Assembly (NCBI GenBank): GCA_040398465.1
Contig: JBBAUA010000009.1
Location: 1 to 64,000 of the forward strand
Direction of reading: 5' to 3'
DNA: 64,000 nt
DNA from: UBA7672 sp040398465
GTDB lineage: Bacteria > Pseudomonadota > Alphaproteobacteria > Caulobacterales > Hyphomonadaceae
The notes beneath the pieces are model-generated. The model saw only the letters and a list, made by a program, of their open reading frames with translations, did no database searches and had not been told where the DNA came from. Shown one piece after another: positions 41,071-49,661 of the stretch. Both the position numbers and the translations under genes were made by a program. Position 1 is the first letter of the stretch; every line of letters starts with the position of its first letter.

Positions 41071-41339
41071 CAGTTGATGTCCCCACGGGTGGATTGTGTC
41101 GGGCGCGGGCGGATCGGAGCAGCGTCAGGTTCGAGCAGGCGCTCGAGGGTCTCGATGCGGCGCTCCATCGTGCGGGCGGAGCGCCAGAGGTCCTCGAGCA
41201 TCCTTTCGTCATCCTCGGTTAGGTTCCGAGAAGAGCGGTTCTTCGAAATGTAGTGGAGGATCATCCACGGCAACACGACGAAGATGCTGACGATGGCGAC
41301 AAGGCCAAGGCTCATCCCAAAGATCGCTTCCGAAGCCAT
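41070..41339 (-). CDS. pspB: Phage shock protein B
   Basis: 89 residues: membrane helix GMSLGLVAIVSIFVVLPWMILHYI (about 8-31), then the PspB pattern NRSSRNLTEDDERMLEDLWR and ARTMERRIETLERLLEPD, a leucine-zipper-like coiled coil. This matches Escherichia coli PspB in length and layout. Start and pspA stop overlap by 1 base (TAATG), and its stop overlaps pspC, giving a tightly coupled pspABC block. Confidence 0.9.
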   Translation of the reverse strand: MASEAIFGMSLGLVAIVSIFVVLPWMILHYISKNRSSRNLTEDDERMLEDLWRSARTMERRIETLERLLEPDAAPIRPRPTQSTRGDIN

Positions 41340-42064
41340 TACGCGCCCTCACCTTCGGCGGTCTTGCGGCGCACCGGCGCCGTAGCGGGAGACGGAGCGG
41401 GAGACGGGGCGCCGCCGCGGCGACGCTTGATCTCTGCGAGTTCCTTCTCGATCGACTCTTCGGCGGCCAGTTCCTGGAACTGCGCTTCGAGCGAGCGGTC
41501 GCCGACGTTGATGAGATCGGCATAGGCTTCCATCTCGTCGACCTTGCGTTCGATCTGGCCGTAGCGGCGCATCGCCTCGTCGACCTTGTTGACCTCGATG
41601 CGCGAGCGCATCGCGATGCGTTGTTCGGCGGCTTCGCGGCGGACGACGAGCGCGCGATGTTTCGTCTTCGCTTCGTCGAGTTTCGCTTGCAGCTTCTCGA
41701 GGTCGTCCTGGCGGCGAACCGAGACTTCCTCGATCGCCTTCAGGGCCTGGCGGCGGCCGTCGATCTCGCGTTCGGCGCGCTGCTTGGCGGAAAGTGCGCC
41801 GCGGGCGAGGTCTTCACGCCCCTTTTCCACGGCGAGCTCGGCCTTGGACGACCAGTCGAGACGGGTCTGTTCCAGCTGCGAGATGTCGCGCTCGTATTCC
41901 TTCTTGTCCGCCATCGAGCGGGCCGCGGCGGAGCGGACCTCGACGAGGCAGTCTTCCATTTCCTGGATGATCAGGCGGGCGATCTTCTCGGGATCCTCCG
42001 CCTTGTCGAGCATCGCGTTGATGTTCGAGTTGATGATGTCGGAAAGACGGGAGAAAACGCCCAT
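41339..42064 (-). CDS. pspA: Phage shock protein A
   Basis: 241 residues, a PspA/IM30 ESCRT-III-like coiled-coil protein that binds stressed inner membrane and restrains PspF. The N-terminal amphipathic helix MGVFSRLSDIINSNINAMLD is intact, followed by AEDPEKIARLIIQEMEDCLVEV and long helices (AELAVEKGREDLARGALSAK). The C-terminus carries an Ala/Pro/Lys-rich extension (GGAPSPAPSPATAPVRRK) that Escherichia coli PspA lacks. It is the first long gene after the sigma-54 promoter. Confidence 0.95.
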   Translation of the reverse strand: MGVFSRLSDIINSNINAMLDKAEDPEKIARLIIQEMEDCLVEVRSAAARSMADKKEYERDISQLEQTRLDWSSKAELAVEKGREDLARGALSAKQRAEREIDGRRQALKAIEEVSVRRQDDLEKLQAKLDEAKTKHRALVVRREAAEQRIAMRSRIEVNKVDEAMRRYGQIERKVDEMEAYADLINVGDRSLEAQFQELAAEESIEKELAEIKRRRGGAPSPAPSPATAPVRRKTAEGEGA

Positions 42065-42148
42065 ATCAGAACCTTTCGTAGAACCTTCTCGGGGGATGGT
42101 CTTCTTGGTGTTGGTGGTCTTGTGCCGATGAAGAGGTGGTTGGGGAGG

Positions 42149-42286
42149 TCAGAAGAGGATGCGCGCGATCAGGAAGCCGGCGATAAAGAAGCCCCAGCTT
42201 TCGAACGGTCTCCGTCCCATCCAGCTTCCAAACCGTCCCAGTGGGCTGGGCTTCTCGTAGGGATCGCGGTGGTCGGAGTAGCGCAT
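42149..42286 (-). CDS. 45-aa membrane peptide heading the psp operon
   Basis: ATG 42284-42286 with CAGGAG 7 bases upstream opens MRYSDHRDPYEKPSPLGRFG, SWMGRRPFES, and a C-terminal hydrophobic segment WGFFIAGFLIARILF ending at TGA. The first half is basic and polar, the second a short membrane or amphipathic helix. It lies between the sigma-54 promoter and pspA, so it should be induced with them. No family recognised; compare PspD/PspG-type accessory proteins only by position. Confidence 0.6.
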   Translation of the reverse strand: MRYSDHRDPYEKPSPLGRFGSWMGRRPFESWGFFIAGFLIARILF

Positions 42287-42333
42287 CTTTAGCTCCTGTG
42301 GTCGCCGGTGTGACCCCGGCATGAAGACTTGAT

Positions 42334-42349
42334 TGCAACCAACGTGCCA
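42334..42349 (-). promoter_or_regulatory. Sigma-54 promoter of the psp operon
   Basis: On the minus strand the sequence reads TGGCAC-GTTGG-TTGCA, a full match to the -24/-12 consensus (TGGCACG-N4-TTGCA). It would start transcription near 42322, 36 bases ahead of the 45-aa peptide gene. The facing gene encodes the PspF-type activator such a promoter needs. Confidence 0.9.
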
Positions 42350-42396
42350 GTTTTCTGGTAACCATCGGATACTCTGTATTTGTTAGCTTTTTTAAG

Positions 42397-42421
42397 TTTC
42401 CGGGTGTGCATAAGTCGGAAA
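42397..42421. promoter_or_regulatory. Candidate PspF upstream activating site
   Basis: TTTCCG (42397-42402) and CGGAAA (42416-42421) form an inverted repeat with a 13-base spacer, 50-75 bp upstream of the -24 box. A second inverted pair, GTGGT/ACCAC (about 42464-42483), overlaps the pspF start and could serve autoregulation. Both are inferred from position and symmetry alone. Confidence 0.35.
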
Positions 42422-42483
42422 TCTGGTAAGAACCGCCACTCTGCTGTTGGCGAATTAGGCTAAGTGGTGGTAAATCTCACCAC

Positions 42484-43736
<1,253 letters not shown>

Positions 43737-43805
43737 GAAATTTTGTTCGGCAGACGAAACTCTTCCTCAACCCTGTTTCCCTAGCCTGCATGTGGAGCCA
43801 TCCGC

Positions 43806-44585
43806 ATGCGTCGTACTTTCTTCCTCGACATGGAATTCGACACGCTGAATGCGGACGAGGCGGCGCGTCGGATCGCGACGCGCGCCCGCAAGCTCGGGCC
43901 GTTCGCTTATGTGTCGACGCCGAATGTCGATCACATGGTGCGCGTCGACCGCGAACCACGACTCATGCGGCTCTATGATGACGCCTGGCTGAACCTGTGT
44001 GATAGCCGCATCCTCGAAGCCTTCGCGAACGCATCCTATCTCGACCTGCCCGCAGCTCCGGGCGCAGACATTGTCGAGCAATTGTTCCGTAAGCACATCG
44101 GCACTAACGATCCGGTGGTGGTGATCGGGGGCACGCAGAAGCTGGTCGACCGCCTGCGCCAGAAGTTCGCCAACCTTGAGATTCGCTGGTTCGATGCGCC
44201 GGCGGCATTGCATGATGATCCTGCAGCGCGCGCGGCATGTGTGCAGTTCATCCGCGAGAACCCGGCGCCGTTTGTCTTTCTCGCCGTGGGCTCGCCGCAG
44301 CAGGAGTTGATCGCGCATGAGGCGCGGCTGGCGGGGGATTGCACGGGCGTTGCGGTGTGCTGTGGCGCGGCGCTGGAATTCCTGACGGGCATGACGGCGC
44401 GCGCGCCGCAATGGATACGCACGCAGAGGCTTGAGTGGTTGTATCGTCTGGCGGCAGAGCCGGGGCGGCTGTGGAAGCGCTATCTCGTCGACGGGCCGCG
44501 CATCTTCCTGATCTGGCATCGCTGGCGCAGCCGCGTGCAAGTCGCTTCCGTGGGCGCAAGCGGCGTGGCGGTGTCCCCGCAGTAA
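43806..44585 (+). CDS. WecG/TagA/CpsF-family glycosyltransferase
   Basis: A 259-residue family-26-type glycosyltransferase. Features: FDTLNADEAARRIATRA, VSTPNVDHMVRVDREP (about 37-52), LYDDAWLNLCDSRILEAF, PGADIVEQLF, VVVIGG, and the C-terminal FVFLAVGSPQQELIAHEARL then GVAVCCGAALEFLTGMTARAPQWI and RLEWLYRLAAEPGRLWKRYL. These enzymes transfer a sugar to a lipid-linked intermediate in surface polysaccharide synthesis. The dTDP-sugar enzyme RfbB at 23 kb could feed a related pathway. No other glycan genes are adjacent. Confidence 0.9.
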   Translation: MRRTFFLDMEFDTLNADEAARRIATRARKLGPFAYVSTPNVDHMVRVDREPRLMRLYDDAWLNLCDSRILEAFANASYLDLPAAPGADIVEQLFRKHIGTNDPVVVIGGTQKLVDRLRQKFANLEIRWFDAPAALHDDPAARAACVQFIRENPAPFVFLAVGSPQQELIAHEARLAGDCTGVAVCCGAALEFLTGMTARAPQWIRTQRLEWLYRLAAEPGRLWKRYLVDGPRIFLIWHRWRSRVQVASVGASGVAVSPQ

Positions 44586-44689
44586 GGGGATTCGATTGCC
44601 GGGCAGAAGCGGCTTTACCTGTTCTGGGATCCTGCAATCGACGCCGGACTGCGGCGCGAGCCGCGGAGTCCGCAGCGTCGTTTCCGGAC

Positions 44690-44962
44690 GTGATTGCTTG
44701 GAGCGGCACGCTCTATTCGGGCGAGACGCGGCATGGGCGACCGCATGGCGACGGCGTGATGACTTTTGCGCGCGGTCATTCTGTCGCGGCCGGCTATCGC
44801 GGTGAGTTCGCCGAGGGGAAACGCGCAGGTCTTGGCGTCGGGGTCTGCGATGACGGGCTTGTCTGGTCAGGCGAGTGGGCTGCAAAGGAAGCTTGCGGCT
44901 TCGGCATTCTCGAAGCGCCGGATGTGCGGCGGTGTGAGGGGCGCGTGAAGCCGGACGCGTAA
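44690..44962 (+). CDS. MORN-repeat protein, 5' end uncertain
   Basis: The frame encodes MORN-type repeats: SGTLYSGETRHGRPHGDGVM, AGYRGEFAEGKRAGLGVGV and VWSGEWAAKEACGFGILEA, each with the YxGxxxxGxxxGxG pattern. The GTG at 44690 is a workable start, but the frame stays open upstream without a signal peptide or a good ribosome site. It may be the remnant of a longer protein. MORN repeats often lie at membranes. It sits 104 bp after the glycosyltransferase. Confidence 0.5.
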   Translation: MIAWSGTLYSGETRHGRPHGDGVMTFARGHSVAAGYRGEFAEGKRAGLGVGVCDDGLVWSGEWAAKEACGFGILEAPDVRRCEGRVKPDA

Positions 44963-45073
44963 GGAGCGCCGATCGCTGAACAGGGTTGGACCTGGTCGGC
45001 GCCGGATACAGCGCGGCGCAAAGCCGCGCACCATGCGGTGGCCCCGTCCCTGCCCGCTCCTGCTACGGAGTAG

Positions 45074-45535
45074 CTAGCGCCAGCAGCTGATCGAAGCCTC
45101 CAGTTCGTCGAGCACCATGGCGTGCGGGCTGATATAGGCGATCGTGCTTTCGCCGGAGAAGGATGAAAGCGCATCCCCCATGCCGTCGGCCATCTGGGCC
45201 AGCTCTTCGGGCGAGAATGCCTCGCCGTTGTTGGCGCCGGCGAGGACCTCAGACTCCGCGACGGCGCTGCTGATGACGGCTCCATCGAGCGACCAGCTAC
45301 CCAGGATTGAAAATTCGAGGCTGATGACGTCGCCGCTATCGGGGACTTCGACGTAGAACCATCCCTCCAGCGAACCGTCGGCATTGAAGGCAAGATTTGC
45401 ATCCATCCCCGGCTCATCGAGCAGTGATGTCATCCGGCAGGACCAGGCAGCGCTGGTCAGTTCATCACTCGTCTGCGCATGGGCAGGCACACCGGCGACC
45501 ATAACGACAGCCGCCACAAGCGTTGACCGAAACAT
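45074..45535 (-). CDS. Hypothetical periplasmic protein, 153 aa
   Basis: A signal peptide is clear (MFRSTLVAAVVMVAGVPAHAQ, cleavage at about 21). The mature part has two cysteines near its ends (AAWSCRMTS and ASISCWR), which could form a disulfide, and an acidic, beta-rich body (FNADGSLEGWFYVEVPDSGD). I recognise no family. It is divergent from the GST-like gene (190 bp apart). Confidence 0.7.
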   Translation of the reverse strand: MFRSTLVAAVVMVAGVPAHAQTSDELTSAAWSCRMTSLLDEPGMDANLAFNADGSLEGWFYVEVPDSGDVISLEFSILGSWSLDGAVISSAVAESEVLAGANNGEAFSPEELAQMADGMGDALSSFSGESTIAYISPHAMVLDELEASISCWR

Positions 45536-45725
45536 CCATCATCCCCGTTCTCGAAGCGCGCAGGATGGCATGAGACTGGCTTGGCCCGCCAGCACCCTCT
45601 TTCTCATCGGCTGCAATCGCTTCATATGAACCCACACAATCCGGACGGCAGAGCCATTTCCGGCAGATGGCCGGTTGGCTGGACTCGCACTCGCGCGGAT
45701 TCTGTACCGGCAGGAGGACCAGCGG

Positions 45726-46376
45726 ATGGCTTTGCGTCTCTACATGCATCCGCTGTCGTCATACTGCTGGAAGGCGCTGATCGCGCTTTACGAAACCGGC
45801 ATTCCGTTCGAGCAGGAGATTGTCGACCTGCAGGACCCCGACGCGCGCGAGCGCTTCGTGCGGATGACGCCGCTGGGCAAGTTCCCCGTGCTGGTCGATG
45901 AGGAAGCCAACAAGGCTTTTCCGGAATCCAGCATCATCATCGAGTATCTGGCGATGAAGCATCCGGCCGCGGCGAAGCTGCTGCCCGCGGACAAGGACCT
46001 TGCGCTGCGGGTGCGGCTGTCGGACCGGTTCTATGATCTCTATGTGCATGACAAAATGCAGCGGATCGTCGGTGACCGGATCCGGCCGGAGGGCGAGAAG
46101 GATCCGTTCGGCGTCGCGCGATATCGCAGCGAGCTGGAGATCGCGCTCGCGCTGGTGGACCGCGACATGGGCGCCGGCGGATGGGCCACGGGCCTCACCT
46201 TCACCATGGCCGATTGTGCGGCGGCGCCGGCGCTCTACTACGCCAACCAGGTGGCGCCGTTCGGCGATGACCATCCGGGCGCTGCGCGCTATCTCGACCG
46301 GCTGATCGCACGTCCGTCCTTCGCGCGCGTTCTGGAAGAGGCTGCACCCTACTTCGACATGTTCCCGAAGGGCTGA
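45726..46376 (+). CDS. Glutathione S-transferase family protein
   Basis: 216 residues from ATG 45726, with CAGGAGG about 10 bases upstream. The thioredoxin-like N-domain is visible: LRLYMHPLSSYCWKALIALYETGIPFE (about 3-29), then TPLGKFPVLVDEE and FPESSIIIEYL, the glutathione-contact Glu-Ser pair. The helical C-domain includes FTMADCAAAPALYYANQV. The active-site region has Ser-Ser-Tyr-Cys, so catalysis could use Ser or Cys. The substrate is unknown. Confidence 0.88.
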   Translation: MALRLYMHPLSSYCWKALIALYETGIPFEQEIVDLQDPDARERFVRMTPLGKFPVLVDEEANKAFPESSIIIEYLAMKHPAAAKLLPADKDLALRVRLSDRFYDLYVHDKMQRIVGDRIRPEGEKDPFGVARYRSELEIALALVDRDMGAGGWATGLTFTMADCAAAPALYYANQVAPFGDDHPGAARYLDRLIARPSFARVLEEAAPYFDMFPKG

Positions 46377-46378
46377 GC

Positions 46379-46948
46379 TCAGCGTTCCTCGAAGATGCTG
46401 GCGAGGCGTGGCGGTGTTGGCTTTTCGAGTCCGCGCGCCGGGCCGCTGCGTCCGCCACCCTGCCCTACCACCCGCATCCGGGTGAGAAAGACGATGCCGA
46501 GGTCAACGGCGATCGAGGCGAAGAAGCCGTAGCCGAAGCCAGCGCTCCAGATCGCGAAGATGAGGTAGAACACGAAGGCGACGATGCGCGTCCACCAGGC
46601 GCGGCCGGGCTCGACCATGTTGTGCAACGCCACGACCACGGCGCTGACCACGAACAGCGTAAGGGCGATGGTGATGGCCAGTTCGAGGATGGAGAGTGCG
46701 CCGGTGTCCGTGCCTGCAGCGCGCAAGTCGGCGAAGCCAAGTCCAGTGGCCAGCACGGATAGGAGGACGAAGCCCCAGAGGGCGAAGCCTGAAAGTCCGC
46801 GCAGCGAGAACGGCGCCGTAAGCCAGCGCCAGCGCACCACCCGTCCGCCCTCGATACGATCGTTTAACGCAACGCCCCCGACCAGTGGCATTAGCCTGCT
46901 TTCCGCAGGCGGCTTTCGCCCAGCTGATTCTGCCCGACGCCCGGTCAA
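46379..46948 (-). CDS. Hypothetical four-helix membrane protein
   Basis: 170 residues if translation starts at the internal ATG 46889-46891 (MPLVGGVALNDRI), 189 from the upstream start. Four membrane helices are visible (SGFALWGFVLLSVLATGLGF; LELAITIALTLFVVSAVVVAL; IVAFVFYLIFAIWSAGFGYG; FASIAVDLGIVFL). The end is basic and polar (GRSGPARGLEKPTPPRLASI). The segment IWSAGFGYGFF recalls the beginning of larger alphaproteobacterial membrane proteins, so this may be a short version. It is convergent with the GST gene (2 bp apart). Confidence 0.6.
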   Translation of the reverse strand: MTGRRAESAGRKPPAESRLMPLVGGVALNDRIEGGRVVRWRWLTAPFSLRGLSGFALWGFVLLSVLATGLGFADLRAAGTDTGALSILELAITIALTLFVVSAVVVALHNMVEPGRAWWTRIVAFVFYLIFAIWSAGFGYGFFASIAVDLGIVFLTRMRVVGQGGGRSGPARGLEKPTPPRLASIFEER

Positions 46949-47065
46949 CGCCGCCCGGGCGCCGAGCCGTCAGGTTTTTTCCGGGCAGTGATGCAGCAGT
47001 GCATCAGGGGGCAAAATTTCGTTACCCGGGTGGAGCCCGTCACGTGACTGCACTATCGGGGACTG

Positions 47066-47512
47066 ATGAGCGACCTGCCCTCGATCGGCCGTACCGTTGA
47101 CCGCGAGCACCTTCTGCCGGTGCGGGTCTATTACGAAGACACGGACTTCACCGGCGTGGTCTATCACGCGACCTACCTGCGCTATTGCGAGCGTGGACGA
47201 TCCGAAATGTTGCGGGTGATGGGCGTGCCGCCGGGCCAGCCCGACCACGGGATTTTCGCGGTAACGCGCGTTGTTATGGACTATCGCGCGCCCGCCCGCA
47301 TCCACGACTCCCTGCTGGTGCGGACCGCATTTGCCGGCATGAAGGGGCCGCGCCTGATTTTCCGGCAGCGAATTGAACGCGACGGTCTGCTTCTGGTCGA
47401 GGCGGAGGTTGTGGCGGTTGCGATTCATGCGGACGGGCGGGCGCGTAAACCTTCCGTTGCGGAATTGGCGCACTGGGCGCCCTACGCACGCCCCCCGCTG
47501 AATAGCCCCTGA
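47066..47512 (+). CDS. ybgC: Tol-Pal-associated acyl-CoA thioesterase YbgC
   Basis: A 148-residue hotdog thioesterase, usually the first gene of the tol-pal cluster. The signature VYYEDTDFTGVVYHATYLRYCERGRSEML is present (about 20-48; catalytic Asp in YEDTDFTG), with FAVTRVVMDYRAPARIHDSL and RLIFRQRIERDG. It acts on short acyl-CoAs or acyl-ACP at the inner membrane. It is 130 bp upstream of tolQ. Confidence 0.93.
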   Translation: MSDLPSIGRTVDREHLLPVRVYYEDTDFTGVVYHATYLRYCERGRSEMLRVMGVPPGQPDHGIFAVTRVVMDYRAPARIHDSLLVRTAFAGMKGPRLIFRQRIERDGLLLVEAEVVAVAIHADGRARKPSVAELAHWAPYARPPLNSP

Positions 47513-47642
47513 AGCCCCGGGGAATCGCCGGTATTGACCTTCATCTCGCCTAATTTCGTGACCAGAAACGCTTCTAAAGGCTTGTGTTAAGGGGCATCCC
47601 CATAAGCCTGTTACCGCGCCCGACGTGTTTTGAGAGGACTGA

Positions 47643-48359
47643 ATGCCCGAAGCCTTGCCCGAAGCGCTCGTAGCAACCGAGGATTTCTCCCTCATTGCGC
47701 TGTTCCTGCGTGCGGACCTGATCGTGCAGGCGGTCATGGCGATCCTGGCGCTGGCCTCGGTCTGGTCGCTGGCTGTGGCGATCGACAAGTTCGTCTCGAT
47801 CTCGGGCGCCAAGTCGCGCGCCAAGAAGTTCGAGCAGGCCTTCTGGGCTGGCCAGCCCATGGATGACCTCACCGACCGCATCACCGACAAGCCGGCCGAG
47901 GCGATGGCGCGGGTGTTTTCCGCAGGCGCGCGCGAGTGGCGCGAAAGCCGCCGCGGGGCCGCGGGCGACGACACGAACCGTGCAATCGTCGAGCGCGCCA
48001 CGCAGATGATGGACGTCGCCGTGAACCGCGAGACGCAGCGGATGGAGACGGGCCTTTCGACCCTCGCCATTATCGCGTCATCTACGCCCTTCATCGGCCT
48101 GTTCGGCACGGTGATCGGGATCATGAACTCGTTCCGCAACATTGCGGCGCAGGGCGAGACCAACCTGACCGTCGTGGCGCCCGGCATCGCGGAAGCGCTC
48201 TTCGCCACCGCGCTCGGCCTTTTCGCGGCCATTCCGGCGCTGATCTTCTACAACAAGTTCTCAGCCGATGTTTCGGCCTTCTCGGACCGCATGACGAATT
48301 TCGCGCAGGAAGTTTCCGCGCGCTTGTCCAAGCGTCTCAACGAACGACGGGACGCCTGA
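47643..48359 (+). CDS. tolQ: TolQ proton channel subunit
   Basis: A 238-residue MotA/TolQ/ExbB-family protein. Three membrane segments are seen: one near 20-45 (ADLIVQAVMAILALASVWSL) and two close together at about 140-200 (STLAIIASSTPFIGLFGTVIGIMNSFRNI and GIAEALFATALGLFAAIPALIFY), with the conserved Thr/Pro and the GTVxGIM block. It couples the proton gradient to TolA with TolR. The gene starts 130 bp after ybgC and is followed after 1 bp by tolR. Confidence 0.95.
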   Translation: MPEALPEALVATEDFSLIALFLRADLIVQAVMAILALASVWSLAVAIDKFVSISGAKSRAKKFEQAFWAGQPMDDLTDRITDKPAEAMARVFSAGAREWRESRRGAAGDDTNRAIVERATQMMDVAVNRETQRMETGLSTLAIIASSTPFIGLFGTVIGIMNSFRNIAAQGETNLTVVAPGIAEALFATALGLFAAIPALIFYNKFSADVSAFSDRMTNFAQEVSARLSKRLNERRDA

Positions 48360-48360
48360 C

Positions 48361-48819
48361 ATGCCGATGTTGATGAAAGGTTCGGGAGGCAGGCGCGGAC
48401 GGCGGCGGCCTATGGCCGACATCAACGTGACACCGATGGTCGACGTGATGCTTGTTCTGCTCGTCGTATTCATGGTGACGGCGCCGATGCTGGCGACCGG
48501 CGTTTCCGTGTCGCTGCCGAAGGTGACGGCAGAGCAGATGCCGACAGAGAACCAGCGGCCGCTGGTGGTGACCATCGACAAGGACGGCGCCGTCTATCTG
48601 GGGATGGAAGATACGCCGGTTGAGCTCAAGGACCTTGCGCCGCAACTTATGGCGCTGGCGGAAAACAATATCGAGAAGCGCGTCTATGTACGCGCCGATG
48701 AAATGGTGGCGAACGGGGTGGTCGTGAAAGTGCTCGCGCTGTTGCAGACAGCCGGCTTCAGAAACGTTGGCCTGCCCGTGGACCCGAATGTGGCGCGGCG
48801 CATCATGCAGGGAGGCTGA
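48361..48819 (+). CDS. tolR: TolR proton channel subunit
   Basis: 152 residues of the ExbD/TolR family. One membrane helix contains the essential Asp: INVTPMVDVMLVLLVVFMVT (Asp at about 27-28 in PMVDVML). The periplasmic part has the family pattern VSVSLPKVTAEQ, VVTIDKDGAVYLG and ANGVVVKVLALLQTAGFRNVGL. It works with TolQ to energise TolA during envelope constriction. The start is 1 bp after tolQ, and tolA follows in 8 bp. Confidence 0.94.
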   Translation: MPMLMKGSGGRRGRRRPMADINVTPMVDVMLVLLVVFMVTAPMLATGVSVSLPKVTAEQMPTENQRPLVVTIDKDGAVYLGMEDTPVELKDLAPQLMALAENNIEKRVYVRADEMVANGVVVKVLALLQTAGFRNVGLPVDPNVARRIMQGG

Positions 48820-48827
48820 TCCCGCTG

Positions 48828-49661
48828 ATGACAAGGCTGCCCCCTGCTTCGATCGCGTCCCTGCCGTCTGCGTTTTTCTCCTTCCTGCTGCATGGCGGTG
48901 TGGTGATCGCAACGCTGTTGTCGATGCCGCAGGCTGAGCCGCTGACGGTGATGACGCAGCACTATGTGCCGATCGAACTGGTCGACATGTCGGACGAGAC
49001 AAACCTGACTGAGATCGCTGCGGCGATGGAGAAGGCCGAGGAAGAAGCCTCGCTCGAAGAGGAATCCAAGGCAGCGCCTGCCCCTGCCCCGCCGCCTGTC
49101 GAGGAGGACGCCGTCTCGTTCGACGAACCGAAAGAGCAGCCGAAGCAGGAACCCAAGAAGGATCCGCCGAAGGCGGCGCCCGCGCCGTCGAAGTCGCTGA
49201 GCAGCGAGCTGGACGACATTCTCGCCGGCATCGAGAAGGCGCCGAAACCATCGAAATCCAACAGCAATGTCGCGCCTGCAAGTGCTGCGAACGAGGCGCC
49301 GCGGATGAGCGTGGGCGATCGCCGGCAGATGACCGCGACGATCATCGACATCCTTGTCTCGCAGCTGAAGGACAACCGCTGCTGGGCCGACCACAGCGAC
49401 ATGGCTGACGCGAAGCGGCTGCGCGCGACGTTCCGCATCGCCTTTGGCCGCAATGGCAAGTTTTCGATGCAGCCAGAGCTGGTGTCGCCGACGCGCAAGC
49501 CAGCGAACGACCCGCCGCTCAACACGTTCATCGTGCACGCCGAGCGCGCGCTCAGCATGTGCAATCAGAAGGGGTGGATCGTTCCGGAAGCCTATTTCCG
49601 CCTGCCGGAGCCCAGGACAATCGACCTCGAATTCCTGCCCAAGATCGGAGCCGATCAATGA
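48828..49661 (+). CDS. tolA: TolA-type energy transducer
   Basis: 277 residues. One N-terminal membrane helix (SLPSAFFSFLLHGGVVIATLL, about 11-31), then a long Glu/Lys/Pro/Ala-rich spacer (EEEASLEEESKAAPAPAPPP and KEQPKQEPKKDPPKAAP), and a C-terminal domain (GDRRQMTATIIDILVSQLK to AYFRLPEPRTIDLEF) of the TonB/TolA fold. It spans the periplasm between TolQR and Pal/TolB. The stop overlaps the tolB ATG by 4 bases (ATGA). Confidence 0.88.
   Translation: MTRLPPASIASLPSAFFSFLLHGGVVIATLLSMPQAEPLTVMTQHYVPIELVDMSDETNLTEIAAAMEKAEEEASLEEESKAAPAPAPPPVEEDAVSFDEPKEQPKQEPKKDPPKAAPAPSKSLSSELDDILAGIEKAPKPSKSNSNVAPASAANEAPRMSVGDRRQMTATIIDILVSQLKDNRCWADHSDMADAKRLRATFRIAFGRNGKFSMQPELVSPTRKPANDPPLNTFIVHAERALSMCNQKGWIVPEAYFRLPEPRTIDLEFLPKIGADQ

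Noticed and set aside
39970..41253. A 427-codon plus-strand frame across pspC and the array
   Set aside because: Antisense to several small genes that have ribosome sites and overlapping starts and stops; no domain is visible.
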